DNA of 40,698 bases from G026625185 sp963727835 (lineage in GTDB: Bacteria; Desulfobacterota; WTBG01; JAGOGO01): the NCBI GenBank assembly GCA_963727835.1, contig CAVSIB010000012.1, positions 1-40,698 of the forward strand, given 5' to 3'. The notes under the pieces are model-generated. The model did no database searches. It saw only the letters and a program-made list of their open reading frames with translations, and had not been told where the DNA came from. Shown here piece by piece: positions 24,306-33,672 of the stretch; position 1 is the first letter of the stretch, and every line of letters begins with the position of its first letter. The position numbers were made by a program, and so were the translations under genes.

Positions 24306-25759
24306 TTATTGATGTAGCCGTTCACTGGTTGATTCGAGGCGTGAGATCAGTGTATTGATGAACTGCTTATAAAAGCGGATTTGTAAGTCTTTCGAAAGGT
24401 TATCGATGATGCCAGCATTAATCCTAATAACCACAGAATCTTCGGTATCCACAATTGAGGCAATCCGCTTTTGGCTGGTTAGGGCAGACATTTCACCGAA
24501 ACAGCTTCCGCGATCGAGAAGAACAATTGCTTCTCCTTTTCTTTCTACTTGAACCTGTCCTAAAATAACAATAAAAAAATAATTGGCTTTTTCATTCTCC
24601 TTAATGACGGTGGACCCTTGCTTATAATGGAACCACGTTCCAATTCTCAAAACCCCAGCAAATTCTTCGTTCTTAAATGCTTTAAAGAACTTAAGGGCTT
24701 TCAAATACTTCATGCGTCCATTTGGTTTTCGGCATCTGGTTTCACATTTGATTTTTCCCACCCGGTTTTTAGATAAAACAGAAACTCCATGATTTCCGGA
24801 AAACGGTGGATGGGGTTTTTGCCCATGGCTTGTATTGCGACTTAGCTTACACTCTCTGGCACGGTGGGATTCAATTGGTAAATAGGGGTTGGTTCATGAT
24901 GAATCACTTTGTTAATTACTTGTACCATGGTTTCGGTTTGCAAGGGTTGTTCCCCGGTGATAACCTCGTAAAGGGTAACTCCCAGCGAAAACAAATCTGA
25001 CCCTATCGTTACCTGTCCATCGCGAAGCATCGCCGGGGCCATTTAAGCAGGAGAACCAATAATGCCATCGCTTTCGGAGAGGTCAGTGTGGGGGAGTTTT
25101 GCGACTCCAAAGTCAGTTATCTTAACAAAATACCGCGCTGCGTGATCATGATGATGTTCGCAGGGTCAATATCTCGATGGATGATTCCTTGGAGGCGGGC
25201 AAAATCGAGAGCTTCACAAATCTTGGCAGTTATTTCCAAAATTTTATCAAGAGGGAGAAGTTTATCTTTGGAACAAAAATTAATTAAATTTCCTCCCTTA
25301 ACAAATTCCATCTCAATATAACAACTATTACCTTCTAAACCCGCATCATAAATTGTCACAATGTTTGGATGAATCAAGGACTCTGCTGCCTAGGCTTCAG
25401 TAAAAAACCGTTCTCGATAATTCTGGATTTTATTTTCTGGAAGAGTATCTTCAGGTAAGGTTGCTTTTATGGCCACGAGGCGTTTGATGTAAGGGTCCAT
25501 CCCTGGATAAACAATACCCATGCTTCCTTTTTCAACTACCCGCAATGCTATAGCGGCCGATAGTGTGAGGAAGTTCCGAACCTTTGATTAATGTGCTTAT
25601 TTCTTTGACCATCGTTTTTTTCCCTGATAAAAGATATTTTAAGATCACCTTGTCATTCCTACTCATGATAGTCAATTTTTTAACCTCATGGGGGGTGATT
25701 ACATTTTTTGCTTTTTCATTATGAATTTTTGTAATGAGGGGGATGAAGGAGAAAGCCAT
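24306..25759 (-). pseudogene. Ser/Thr protein kinase with C-terminal cyclic-nucleotide-binding domain
   Basis: Joined minus-strand frames give a Hanks-type kinase: HTIGRYSI near 25570, KGSMGIVYPGMDP and VAIKA near 25500, HPNIVTIYDAG, IIHRDIDPANIIM (catalytic HRD), DFGVAKL, MAP and SLGVTLYEVITGEQPL, then AIQAMGKNPIHRF. It is followed by a cNMP-binding domain (FKNEEFAGVLRI, GQVQVERKG, GSCFGEMSAL) ending at TAA 24306. It is interrupted by stops at FTEA-TAG-AAES, GSPA-TAA-MAP and ESVS-TAA-VAIQ, and by frameshifts near 25545, 25120 and 24760. The clean nonsense codons argue for real decay. It is divergent from the CysQ-like gene with overlapping 5' ends. Confidence 0.8.
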
Positions 25760-26763
25760 GAACTACGAACAGGAAAGAATGGTGGCAATAGAAGCAGTAA
25801 TGAAAGCCTGCTGTCTTTGCCAGACCATAAGAGAAACATACCTTCCTGATGAAGTTCAGGAGAAGGAAGATCGATCTCCGGTTACGATAGCTGATTTGAG
25901 CGCTCAGGCAGTAATCAGCTTAGACTTATCCAAGGTTTTTCCTCATGATGCTATAGCTGCGGAAGAGGGCTTGGCGGGATTGAGAGATGATATTAAAAAG
26001 AAAGTAGTTTTGCAGGTGAAAACTTTTTTCCCCACTCTTGGAAGGGACAAAATTTTTGGTGCGATTGAACGCTGCACCTATGAGGGCGGATCACGGGGTC
26101 GATTCTGGGTGCTTGATCCAGTGGATGGAACCAAAGGATTTATTCGGGGTGAGCAATACGCAATTGCGCTGGCTTTGGTTGAGGAGGGTGAGGGCGTATT
26201 AGGTGTTCTCGGTTGTCCCAATCTTCCTATTGGTAATAGTCAAAGAGGCTCAATTTTTGTAGCTGGCAAAGGTCAGGGATCAGCAATAATATCCCTTTTA
26301 TGATTCTGCGGAGAGCACAATTAAGGTTTCCCCTGTTTTTGATTCTTCGCAGGCTTTGTTTTGCGAGCCTTTTGAGCACGCGCATTCCTCACACAACCAT
26401 TCTGCTCGTATCGCCGCAATTCTCGGGATTAAAAAACCTCCTGTTCGGATAGACAGCCAATGCAAATATGGAATTGTGGCTTGCGGTGAGGCTATGATTT
26501 ATTTAAGACTACCGACGGGGAAAAAAGGGTATGAAGAAAAAATCTGGGATCATGCTGCGGGCTGGTTGATAGTAAAGGAAGCTGAAGGAGAAGTTACGGA
26601 TATTTATGGCAAACCTCTGGATTTTTCTCAAGGGCGAACATTAAGTCAAAATTATGGGGTGGTAGCAACGAACGGGAAGCTTCATGCTCAGGTTTTATCA
26701 GCAATCAAAAAGGTATATGAACCCCCCCTAAAAGGATCAGGGAAATTATGTCATGAAGAATAA
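25758..26763 (+). pseudogene. Inositol monophosphatase-family phosphatase, CysQ/HAL2-like, one frameshift
   Basis: ATG 25758 follows AAGGAG by six bases. The first frame contains SPVTIADLSAQAVI, AAEEGLAGL and VLDPVDGTKGF, the metal-binding signature of the family. A shift near 26290 moves the rest into another frame (FEHAHSSHNHSARIAAILGI and KIWDHAAGWLIVKEAEGEVT, the second signature). The roughly 335-residue product resembles the plant/fungal type of 3'(2'),5'-bisphosphate nucleotidase, which removes phosphate from PAP made during sulfate activation. It overlaps the DUF523 gene by 11 bases. The single frameshift may be a sequence error. Confidence 0.8.
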
Positions 26764-27451
26764 AATCACGTTGGGAGTAAGTTCCTGTTTGCTCGGGGAG
26801 AAGACCCGCTATGATGGCGCTCACACAAGGGATCAGTTTATTAATAGCGTTTTGGGAAAATGGGTTGAGTTTGTTTCGGTTTGTCCGGAAGTAGAATGTG
26901 GTTTTGGTGTGCCTCGTGAACCGCTTGGGTTAATGGGTGATCCAGAATCGCCTTGTTTAATTTCCGTTCATACTAGGCAAGACTATACGCCATTAATGCT
27001 CCACTGGGCGCGAAAGCGGATGGTAACACTAAAAAAAGAAGATATTTGGGGATTTATTTTAAAAAGTAAATCACCGAGCTGCGGGATAGAGCGGGTTAAA
27101 ATCTACGATAAAAATGGGGTGGCAATTAACAAGGGAAGGGGATTATTCGCCTGGGTTTTTAGGGAACATTTGCCCCTTGTGCCAATTACGGACGAAAAAG
27201 GAATACATAATCCAAAAGTTTTTAAAAATTTCATCGACAAGATTTTTGTTTTTAGACGATGGCGTGAATTTTTGGAGAAAAGTCCGAGTCGAGGTGCGCT
27301 GATTAAATTTCATACCCAGCAAAAGTTTTTAATTCTTTCTCGCAGTCCAAAACAGGTCAGCAGGATGGAAAATGTGATCGTAAAATCACAACATCTTCAC
27401 CACGAAGAATTAATTGATCATTACCAAAAACTTTTGATAGAGGCTTTTTAG
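26753..27451 (+). CDS. DUF523/DUF1722 protein, C-terminally truncated
   Basis: Residues 5-130 are a DUF523 domain: GVSSCLLGEKTRYDGAHTRD, VCPEVECGFGVPREP, FILKSKSPSCG with the conserved cysteines. Residues 160-232 start a DUF1722 domain (RWREFLEKSPSRGALIKFHT), which normally runs to about 310 residues. Here a TAG at 27449 ends it after LLIEAF, while the following bases still read WKTAMRKHTN in the same frame, a recognisable continuation of the domain. So a nonsense mutation has cut the gene and the tail is decaying. The function of the family is unknown; links to sulfur or nucleotide stress have been suggested by context only. It is coupled to the CysQ-like gene. Confidence 0.8.
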   Translation: MKNKITLGVSSCLLGEKTRYDGAHTRDQFINSVLGKWVEFVSVCPEVECGFGVPREPLGLMGDPESPCLISVHTRQDYTPLMLHWARKRMVTLKKEDIWGFILKSKSPSCGIERVKIYDKNGVAINKGRGLFAWVFREHLPLVPITDEKGIHNPKVFKNFIDKIFVFRRWREFLEKSPSRGALIKFHTQQKFLILSRSPKQVSRMENVIVKSQHLHHEELIDHYQKLLIEAF

Positions 27452-27776
27452 TGGAAAACAGCGATGCGAAAACACACGAATTCTTACAGTGATGGCAGAA
27501 TGACTAGTGCTTCGTTGCAAAAGTAAGCGATCTATTAATTGAAGGTAACATATTGATTTTATTTATATAGTGTTTTACGCCAATTAAAACAATTTAATAC
27601 TAGCTTTATACCTCGCACCCAAAGAAAATAAAGATAGTATAACATAATCAATCTGTTGACAGGGATTAACTTCTCTTATGGTCTTCATTACCAACCCGAA
27701 TCGTTATAGCGCATGACGATGGTTCTATTGAAATTATTAGGTTTTTTAGCCTAATCTTTACCATAGAACAGTAGTC
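27452..27776. other. Intergenic stretch without a gene
   Basis: The first 60 bases are the decaying tail of the DUF1722 domain. The rest is AT-rich and shows no protein-like frame, hairpin or promoter I can support. The sharp change to GC-rich sequence at about 27776 marks a junction. Confidence 0.5.
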
Positions 27777-28187
27777 ATAGAACTCGGAATTGGTTTCGTT
27801 CCATACAGCCCTCTGGGGAAGGGCTACCTGACGGGAAGGATCAACGAAAACACGACATTCGACAGCAGCGACTTCCGCAACACGCTCCCGCGCTTTACGC
27901 CCGAAGCGCGTAAAGCGAATCAGGCATTGGTTGATCTACTGGCCGAGATCGGCAGGCGCAAGAAGGCGACACCGGCTCAGATAGCGCTCTCTTGGCTGCT
28001 CGCCCAGAAGTCGTGGATCGTTCCGATCCCCGGTACCACGAAGTTGCATCGGCTGGACGAGAACATCGGAGCAGTTTCAATCGAACTTACCTCGGACGAT
28101 CTCCGTAAGATCGAAAGCGCCGCCTCAAAGATCACGGTGCAAGGGGCTCGCTACCCGGAAAAGCTGGAGAAGCTGACCGGTCGCTGA
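27777..28187 (+). pseudogene. Aldo/keto reductase, C-terminal fragment
   Basis: The plus strand reads ELGIGFVPYSPLGKGYLTG, FTPEARKANQALVDLLAEI, KATPAQIALSWLLAQKSWIV and PIPGTTKLHRLDENI, the C-terminal half of an AKR barrel including the NADPH-binding P-x-P-G-T-x-K segment, and ends at TGA 28187. The N-terminal half with the catalytic Asp, Tyr, Lys and His is absent, and no start with a ribosome site is seen. The segment is strikingly GC-rich compared with its flanks and has different codon use, which points to transfer from another genome followed by truncation. Confidence 0.8.
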
Positions 28188-28494
28188 GCGACAAGAAGGT
28201 GCGCTCTGGTTACATTTTCCGCAGCCAATCGCCGATAAAGCCGGTTTCCGCTGACCCGTGTATTACTCCATTTTCTTTACCCGGCCTAACACCGGATTTT
28301 TTGTTTGTTCTTTTTTTTTCCCCCTCCCACTTCTCAGGGATGATGGTTATCAGGTAATTAGTTTATTGGTAGAAGGTTAGGATATCTTGGTGTTATCGCT
28401 CTCAACCAATTTTCTCTGGCAGGGCTTCTATCTTGGGAACTACTTAGAAATGAAATCCTCAAAGGAGGTGAATGGGTTTAGAAGGTCATAATTT
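28188..28494. other. Intergenic stretch with a possible weak terminator
   Basis: CCGG (28281-28284) and CCGG (28292-28295) flank seven bases and are followed by ATTTTTTG, a short terminator-like hairpin on the plus strand after the reductase fragment. The stem is only four to five pairs. Nothing else is recognisable. Confidence 0.35.
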
Positions 28495-29337
28495 TCATAC
28501 ATGAATTTTAAACTCAATTCTATTTTTCCCACTTTTTTTAACAGAGTACATTAAATTGTCTGCCTCCTTTATTAATTCATCTAGATTGCACGATTTATAA
28601 CATGTAACAACACCAATGCTAAACGTTACTGGCAAATTGTTATTTTTAACCATGGTAAAAAGTCTTTCTCGAACCTTATTAATTGCTTCTTTTGCATTTT
28701 TCTCATTAGTTTCAGAAAAAAAAATGACAAACTCGTCGCCACCGACTCTTGAGACTATATCAATTGACCGAGTGTTATCTTTTATTGTTTTAGCAATCGA
28801 TTGCAAAAGATTATCTCCCTGACTATGCCCTAGCATGTCATTCACCTGTTTAAAATTGTCAATATCAATAAAGGCAATGCTAAATGGACGAGCGAATCTG
28901 ATAGATCTATTTATTTCGTTATTTGCTCTTTCATCGAAAGCTCTGCTATTAGCTAGGCCGGTAAGAGAATCAACCCTTGCAAGTAATTGTTCTTTTGTTA
29001 ACAGTTTTTTAATCTCCGCAAATGAAAATGTAATCAACAAAAAAAAACCCAGTACCATAATAGAATTCCATACAGGAACAGCAAAATTAGAATAAAAATG
29101 GTCGGATGATAAATCTGCCCACATCAATGCTTCTGCACTAAAGACAGATGCAATTACACCATGATTTCTTTTTCCGAACCATGAAACAAAAATGATCGGA
29201 AGCAAATAAAATATCGAAAAAGATATTTCGTAACCAGTTAGATGGTTAATGCAACCAAGAAAAATAGTCATTAAAACACCTATGATAGGAATAAACGTTT
29301 TAGGTATTTTGTCCATATATTTGTAAAACGATTTCAT
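28495..29337 (-). CDS. Membrane-bound diguanylate cyclase (GGDEF)
   Basis: The 280-residue protein has four hydrophobic segments (about residues 14-30, 38-52, 58-75, 90-107) and then a GGDEF domain: DSLTGLANSRAF, FIDIDNFKQVNDMLGH and RVGGDEFVIFF with an intact active site. RSID lies five residues before GGDEF, the inhibitory I-site that binds product. It would make cyclic di-GMP at the inner membrane; the membrane part may be the sensor. Its ATG overlaps the stop of the HTH remnant (ATGA), so the two were expressed together. Confidence 0.9.
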   Translation of the reverse strand: MKSFYKYMDKIPKTFIPIIGVLMTIFLGCINHLTGYEISFSIFYLLPIIFVSWFGKRNHGVIASVFSAEALMWADLSSDHFYSNFAVPVWNSIMVLGFFLLITFSFAEIKKLLTKEQLLARVDSLTGLANSRAFDERANNEINRSIRFARPFSIAFIDIDNFKQVNDMLGHSQGDNLLQSIAKTIKDNTRSIDIVSRVGGDEFVIFFSETNEKNAKEAINKVRERLFTMVKNNNLPVTFSIGVVTCYKSCNLDELIKEADNLMYSVKKSGKNRIEFKIHV

Positions 29338-29579
29338 TTTAATACCTGCTCCTTCTTATTTTTCCCTTCCTCTTCCTCAGGTTTGATTGTCATTAGGTCA
29401 TTCGGGGTATACCAAAAGCAAAGACAGATCTTCTCAATTACGTCAGTATTGGGGTTGTAGTTATCTTTGCTATGGGCAAGATTAACCTTGATTTTTGTTT
29501 TCGTACCCCAAAGGGGGATTGACGCCATATATGTAAGAGCGCGATACGCCCTCCCCCTATGCCGGTCTGCATGGATCAC
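29334..29579 (-). pseudogene. C-terminal remnant of a Cro/cI-type regulator
   Basis: The protein-like part is the last 45 codons: NTDVIEKICLCFWYTPNDLM followed by an acidic/basic tail, which matches the end of HTH_26-type regulators (NPSLDVLEKIC-x-AL-x-CTPxDLL). The helix-turn-helix itself is not readable in any frame upstream. The frame ends as ATGA at the cyclase start. It probably once regulated the cyclase gene. Confidence 0.55.
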
Positions 29580-29673
29580 CCAGCTATCAGCTAAACTTCA
29601 AGAAAAAAACAAGCGATTTTAAGTTCGTGGAATAGTCGTAGAAACCCGCTTCTTTTCAAGGTAGCCAAGGTCT

Positions 29674-29847
29674 CTAAGTTTCTCGTTTCGAGCTGCCCTT
29701 TCCCTTCTTTTCGTATTTCGTAAGAAGGTTTTGGATAGCTTCCTCAAGAAGTTGGTTTTGTCTTTTTCCTGCGCGGATTGCCAGAATTTTAAATTCCTTA
29801 ATAAGGTTTTCAGAAACTGTAGTGTTGAAAAATACTTTCTTGTCCAT
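29674..29847 (-). CDS. Ribbon-helix-helix DNA-binding protein
   Basis: The 57-residue frame starts at ATG 29847 and reads MDKKVFFNTTVSENLIKEFK, ILAIRAGKRQNQLLEEAIQN, then a basic tail to TAG 29674. A beta strand followed by two helices with the K-R-Q-N turn is the ribbon-helix-helix (Arc/CopG) pattern. Such proteins act as antitoxins or plasmid copy-number and partition regulators. No toxin gene adjoins it clearly; the neighbour on the other side is an integrase fragment, so it may be left over from a mobile element. No strong Shine-Dalgarno site is seen. Confidence 0.7.
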   Translation of the reverse strand: MDKKVFFNTTVSENLIKEFKILAIRAGKRQNQLLEEAIQNLLTKYEKKGKGSSKRET

Positions 29848-30029
29848 GTTTTAAATTTTAAAATATAGATTTGTTGAAGTCAACAAAAAGCTTGACAGGT
29901 TTTATTCCCGCTTTCCTTAAAAGGGATAAAGCTATAAAAACCGTTAAAAATTCTCTCATGTGGGAAGAACAAATGGAAGTGATTAATGTATTGCCAGACC
30001 GCTTCGGCTGATTTTTCTCTTTTTTGCTT

Positions 30030-30441
30030 GCCACGGAAAAAGAATCCGGGAATCTCTTTCTTTGAAATGGGAACATATTGATTTTAAACAAAAGACCATT
30101 CGTATTTATCAATCAAAGATTAAAACAGAGCAATGTCTACCGTTGCACGAAGTTTTCTCAAGGAACTTCCAATCGCTGGAACTATCAATGAAACTGAAAA
30201 TGTTTTTCATCACTATGGAGCAAACTATCTCAATGAATTTTTAAAGGCAGCTTGCCGAAAAGCAGGCGTTAAAGGAGTTACTACGCACGAATTTGGACGG
30301 CACTCATTTGTCAGTCAGAGGCTTGGATCTGGGTTTACCAATGAGCAGATCGCATTAGTTACTGACAATCTCGCTTCGATTAAAAAATACTCTCACATGG
30401 ATTTAGAGAGTAAAAGGAAAATTATTAATTTTCAGTCATAG
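30030..30441 (+). pseudogene. Tyrosine recombinase, C-terminal fragment, frameshifted
   Basis: RIRESLSLKWEHIDFKQKTI in one frame and then AGVKGVTTHEFGRHSFVSQR and NLASIKKYSHMDLESKR in another are the second half of a XerC/phage-type integrase: the strand after box I, HEFGRH (box II HxxR) and the region of the catalytic Tyr (KKYSHMD). The N-terminal domain and the first catalytic Arg region are incomplete. It is a remnant of a second mobile element, unrelated in sequence to the integrase at 18125. Confidence 0.7.
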
Positions 30442-30669
30442 AATAGTCATAGCAGGATTGCAACCCATTGAAAACATTAGAGGGTATTTTTATAGCGCAT
30501 AAATGTCATGCGCTCTTCATATGCGAGCAAATGTGGTAAAAATTCACTCTCATGAGGTGTTGTGAAGAAATCAAGTCTAAAAAGATCTCACCTTAGGTAC
30601 ATGAAAAAAGGTGCTTACTTGACTTGACATAGGGAAAAAAATAAGTTAGAAAAATAATCTTTTCATTTT

Positions 30670-30933
30670 ATGGGGCAAAGACATTTGTTAGTAATAAGAA
30701 ATTATTTAACGGCAATGTTTGGACCGATAGAACTTAATCGAACTCTCCAATACTTTAGCGTGCTTGATCAGAAGGTTGATGAAATCGATGAACACCGCTG
30801 CTTTTGGTGCATTTTTTATGAGTTGTGCCTAAAAACCGCGGCGTTAAAAAATTGGCGCAGTTTTACCTGTAAATACTGTCCCAATTTTTTGGTTGATGGG
30901 GATTCTGTCCGGGGGAACATCCTGATCCATTGA
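30670..30933 (+). CDS. Hypothetical cysteine-containing protein, 87 aa
   Basis: The intact frame reads MGQRHLLVIRNYLTAMFGPI, a VLDQKVDEIDEHRCFWC segment and a SFTCKYCPNFLVDG segment. Four of its five cysteines form two CxxC-like pairs (CFWC, CKYC), which suggests a metal or Fe-S site. No signal peptide, membrane segment or known family. No Shine-Dalgarno sequence is visible before ATG 30670. It stands alone between the integrase fragment and a long intergenic stretch. Confidence 0.5.
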   Translation: MGQRHLLVIRNYLTAMFGPIELNRTLQYFSVLDQKVDEIDEHRCFWCIFYELCLKTAALKNWRSFTCKYCPNFLVDGDSVRGNILIH

Positions 30934-31485
30934 ACTGCTTCTGTTTTATCGTTATCCACCTCCCAATCTGATTCCAGAACCAATCAAAGGTTAATTTCTA
31001 CCAATCCTTCAAAATAATTTATGCATTCTCTCTATATTTTGTTAGCAACCGAGAAAAAGCAGAGTGGGTAGTAGAATGTCTTGTGCATCAGGAATTAATC
31101 AAGTATAATTATAATATTATTAAAACCAGACATTAAAAAATCGGAAAGAATTAGGTTGTTAATTTTTTTTAGAGGAGAAGTGATAGGGGACTTTTAATTT
31201 TAAACTATTGCTTTGTGGGGTTAGCGATTCTTCTTTGCTTGAGAATTGGGATTTTTCACCGTCTTCCAAGGGTGGAGGGTCTGCGGACTGTTCTTGTTCG
31301 CATATTGATAGGAGTCTTTTTTCAAAACGAGAAACAATTAATTATTTTTAATAATAACATGGTGAAAGAACTACAGAAAAAGTGATAGAAAAAAAGAGTC
31401 AGTTGAATAGAGCGTTGCTCCCAATAAAAGAAAAGCTTTGCCCCCTGACGTGGGTGTAAGGCTTTTTTCTTGGCATGAAAGGCAC
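30934..31485. other. Long intergenic stretch
   Basis: About 550 AT-rich bases contain no protein-like frame or clear terminator. A GAAAGG just before ATG 31486 is the ribosome site of the glycosyltransferase. Confidence 0.5.
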
Positions 31486-32306
31486 ATGAACCCTCTAGTT
31501 TCAGTCATCATTACCACCTATAATCGCTGTGCAATGGTAGAGGATGCGATTGAGTCAGTTATGAAACAGGCTTTCCTTGACTATGAAATTATCGTGGTTG
31601 ATGATGGTTCGACTGACGGCACGAACGATGCTCTCAGAAAATATAACCAGGTCAATTATTTTTACCAGGAAAACCAGGGGATAAGCCGGGCGAGAAATCA
31701 AGGCCTTGCGCTTTCACAGGGAGAGTTTGTTTGTTTTTTGGATTCAGATGATCTTTGGCTCCCCAACAAACTTGCCGTCCAGGTAAGCGTCATGCAGGAA
31801 ACTTCCGCGTTCAAACTAAATTATACCGACGAAATCTGGATCCGAAAAGGAAGAAGAGTCAATCCCAGAAAAAACATCAAAAATACTCAGGCTGGATTTT
31901 TGAAAAAAGTCTCCCCCTTTGTATCATAAGTCCTTCCTCGGTTATGCTGCGGAAAGAGGTTTTTGATGTTGTTGGGCTTTTTGATGAAGGGCTTCCGGTA
32001 TGTGAAGATTATGACCTGTGGCTCCGTATTACTGCACGGTTTCCGGTTTTTTTTATCAATCAAAAATTGATCATCAAGCGAGGAGGGCACGAAGACCAGC
32101 TCTCCCACCGGTTTTGGGGAAATGATCGTTTTCGGGTGCAGGCTCTGGAAAAAATTATTAACGAAGGGATGATAAAAGAACAGCAAAAAGAGCTTGCCAT
32201 CCATGAACTGCTCAAGAGAAGTATTATTTTAGAGAATGGCTTCCGAAAAAGAGGAGCATTATCGGAAGCAGACCATTACCAACGTCTTATAGGAAAATAT
32301 TCATGA
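31486..32306 (+). pseudogene. Glycosyltransferase family 2, one frameshift
   Basis: ATG 31486 follows GAAAGG; the frame is open further upstream without a site. Residues 4-110 are a GT-A nucleotide-sugar domain: VSVIITTYNRCAMVEDAIES, IIVVDDGSTDGT, ISRARNQGLALSQGEFVCFL and DSDD (metal-binding D-x-D). A shift near 31890 moves the remainder into another frame (SSVMLRKEVFDVVGLFDEGL, CEDYDLWLRI, the acceptor-side ED motif). The joined length is about 273 residues. It would transfer a sugar to a lipid or protein, sugar unknown. Its TGA overlaps the ATG of the ParB-like gene by four bases (ATGA). Confidence 0.85.
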
Positions 32307-33297
32307 TACCCGAGTCAATACACAAAAAAGATGACAAAAAAACTCAATCAGTTCCCTTAACACTGATCGATTATGGGGATGAATCGTTTCGGATGAGCTT
32401 TTGTCCGGATTTAGGTGCGCTTAAGACCTCAATCGGGGAAATCGGTCTGATAAATCCGATCATCCTTCGGGGACGTGGAGAGCGTTTTCAGATTGTATCC
32501 GGGTATCGGAGGGTGTTAGCAGCGCAAAGCCTGGAATGGGAAGGGGTCAAAGCTGCACTCTTTACTTCTGATGAGCTTAGCCATAGTGATGGGTTCCTTT
32601 TAAGTTTTTATGAAAACCTTGGGACCAGGGGCTTTAACCTTATTGAAGCGTCAATGGTCGTGACGGGATTTTTTGAACAATGCGGCAAACACGAAAAACA
32701 GATCAGGGAAGAGGTACTGCCTCTGCTTGGTTTTCATTCGGGTAGAAAAATTTTTCACGCCCTTCAGTCTCTCAGCCACTTAAGCTACGAATGGAAGGAA
32801 CTTGTTATAAAAAATGAAATTTCTTTGCTCAATGCCGCAAAAATTTCTTCGCTTACATCGGTTGACCAGAGATCCTTAGACGCTGCGCTTTCGGGATTGA
32901 AATTAGGTGAAAACAAATTACGGGAGTCTCTGGAGATGACTGAAGAGATTTGCAAGCGAGATGAGATCTCGATCAGCGAGCTTTTTCTTCTGGGCATTTT
33001 AAATTATTGGGGCAGCAGGGTGACCTCAACATCACTGAAAAGACCGAGCAGTTTCGGAAAACCCTCAAGGCTATACGGTATCCTGAATTCAGTCGGAAGC
33101 AGCAAGAGTTTCATGATATGAGGAAGAAACTTTTTCTTCCTCTATCAGTCGGTTTGGAACCTCCTGATTCCTTTGAGGGTGATAAACTTAAAGTGACCTT
33201 CGGGTTTCGTTCTCCCGAAGAATTTCGATCCACCCTGGAGAAATTAGAAACTGTGGCAGATAGTGAGGCGTTAAAGAATTTATTAAGAATGCTTTAA
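32303..33297 (+). pseudogene. ParB N-terminal domain protein, one frameshift
   Basis: Residues 17-80 form a ParB/Srx-type domain: VPLTLIDYGDESFRMSFCPD, LKTSIGEIGLINPIIL and IVSGYRRVLAAQSLEW (the GxRR box). A helical region (about residues 100-230) resembles the ParB HTH-containing middle part. After a shift near 33010 the rest continues (KTLKAIRYPEFSRKQQEF, VTFGFRSPEEFRSTLEKL). The joined protein is about 330 residues, long for a chromosomal ParB, and there is no ParA gene beside it. It overlaps the glycosyltransferase gene and precedes the radical-SAM gene, so it more likely serves that neighbourhood than chromosome segregation. Confidence 0.75.
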
Positions 33298-33321
33298 TTT
33301 TTTATTCTCTCCGAGTAAATA

Positions 33322-33389
33322 CCCCGCGGCTTGCCGCGAAGGAAATAGTTGGGTTTTGCTCTGAATACCCCGCTGCTTGCGGCGGGGTA
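33322..33389. repeat. Two palindromic GC-rich hairpins
   Basis: Both units start ATACCCCGC. The first folds as CGCGGC-TT-GCCGCG (33325-33338). The second folds as an 11-base arm TACCCCGCTGC (33366-33376) against GCGGCGGGGTA (33379-33389) across TT. They resemble dispersed palindromic (REP-type) elements and lie in the gap after the ParB-like gene, where they may also act as terminators. Confidence 0.7.
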
Positions 33390-33672
33390 ATTTATTGTTC
33401 TGCATAACATGCCGAATTCATCATCTCGATAGTCCTCTATTCTGACATGGAAGTTACCCCAGCCAAAAATCTTTGCTGTCCGCATGAGAGTAAACTAAAA
33501 AATTAGTTAGAGAATTGTTGCCACTTTTTTAAATCTATGGTTATTTTATTGATAAAATTATCATCTAAAAAATGAGTTTCCTTTTTAAAACACAAATGCT
33601 TATTTTTGACCTCTGTAAAAATAAAAGCATCGTTGCCTGCTTATCACGTTAATAGCAAAGAGACAAAATATA

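Noticed and set aside
32303..33297. Chromosome partition parB with nearby parA and parS
   Set aside because: No ParA gene or parS-like palindrome is visible and the protein is longer than typical ParB.
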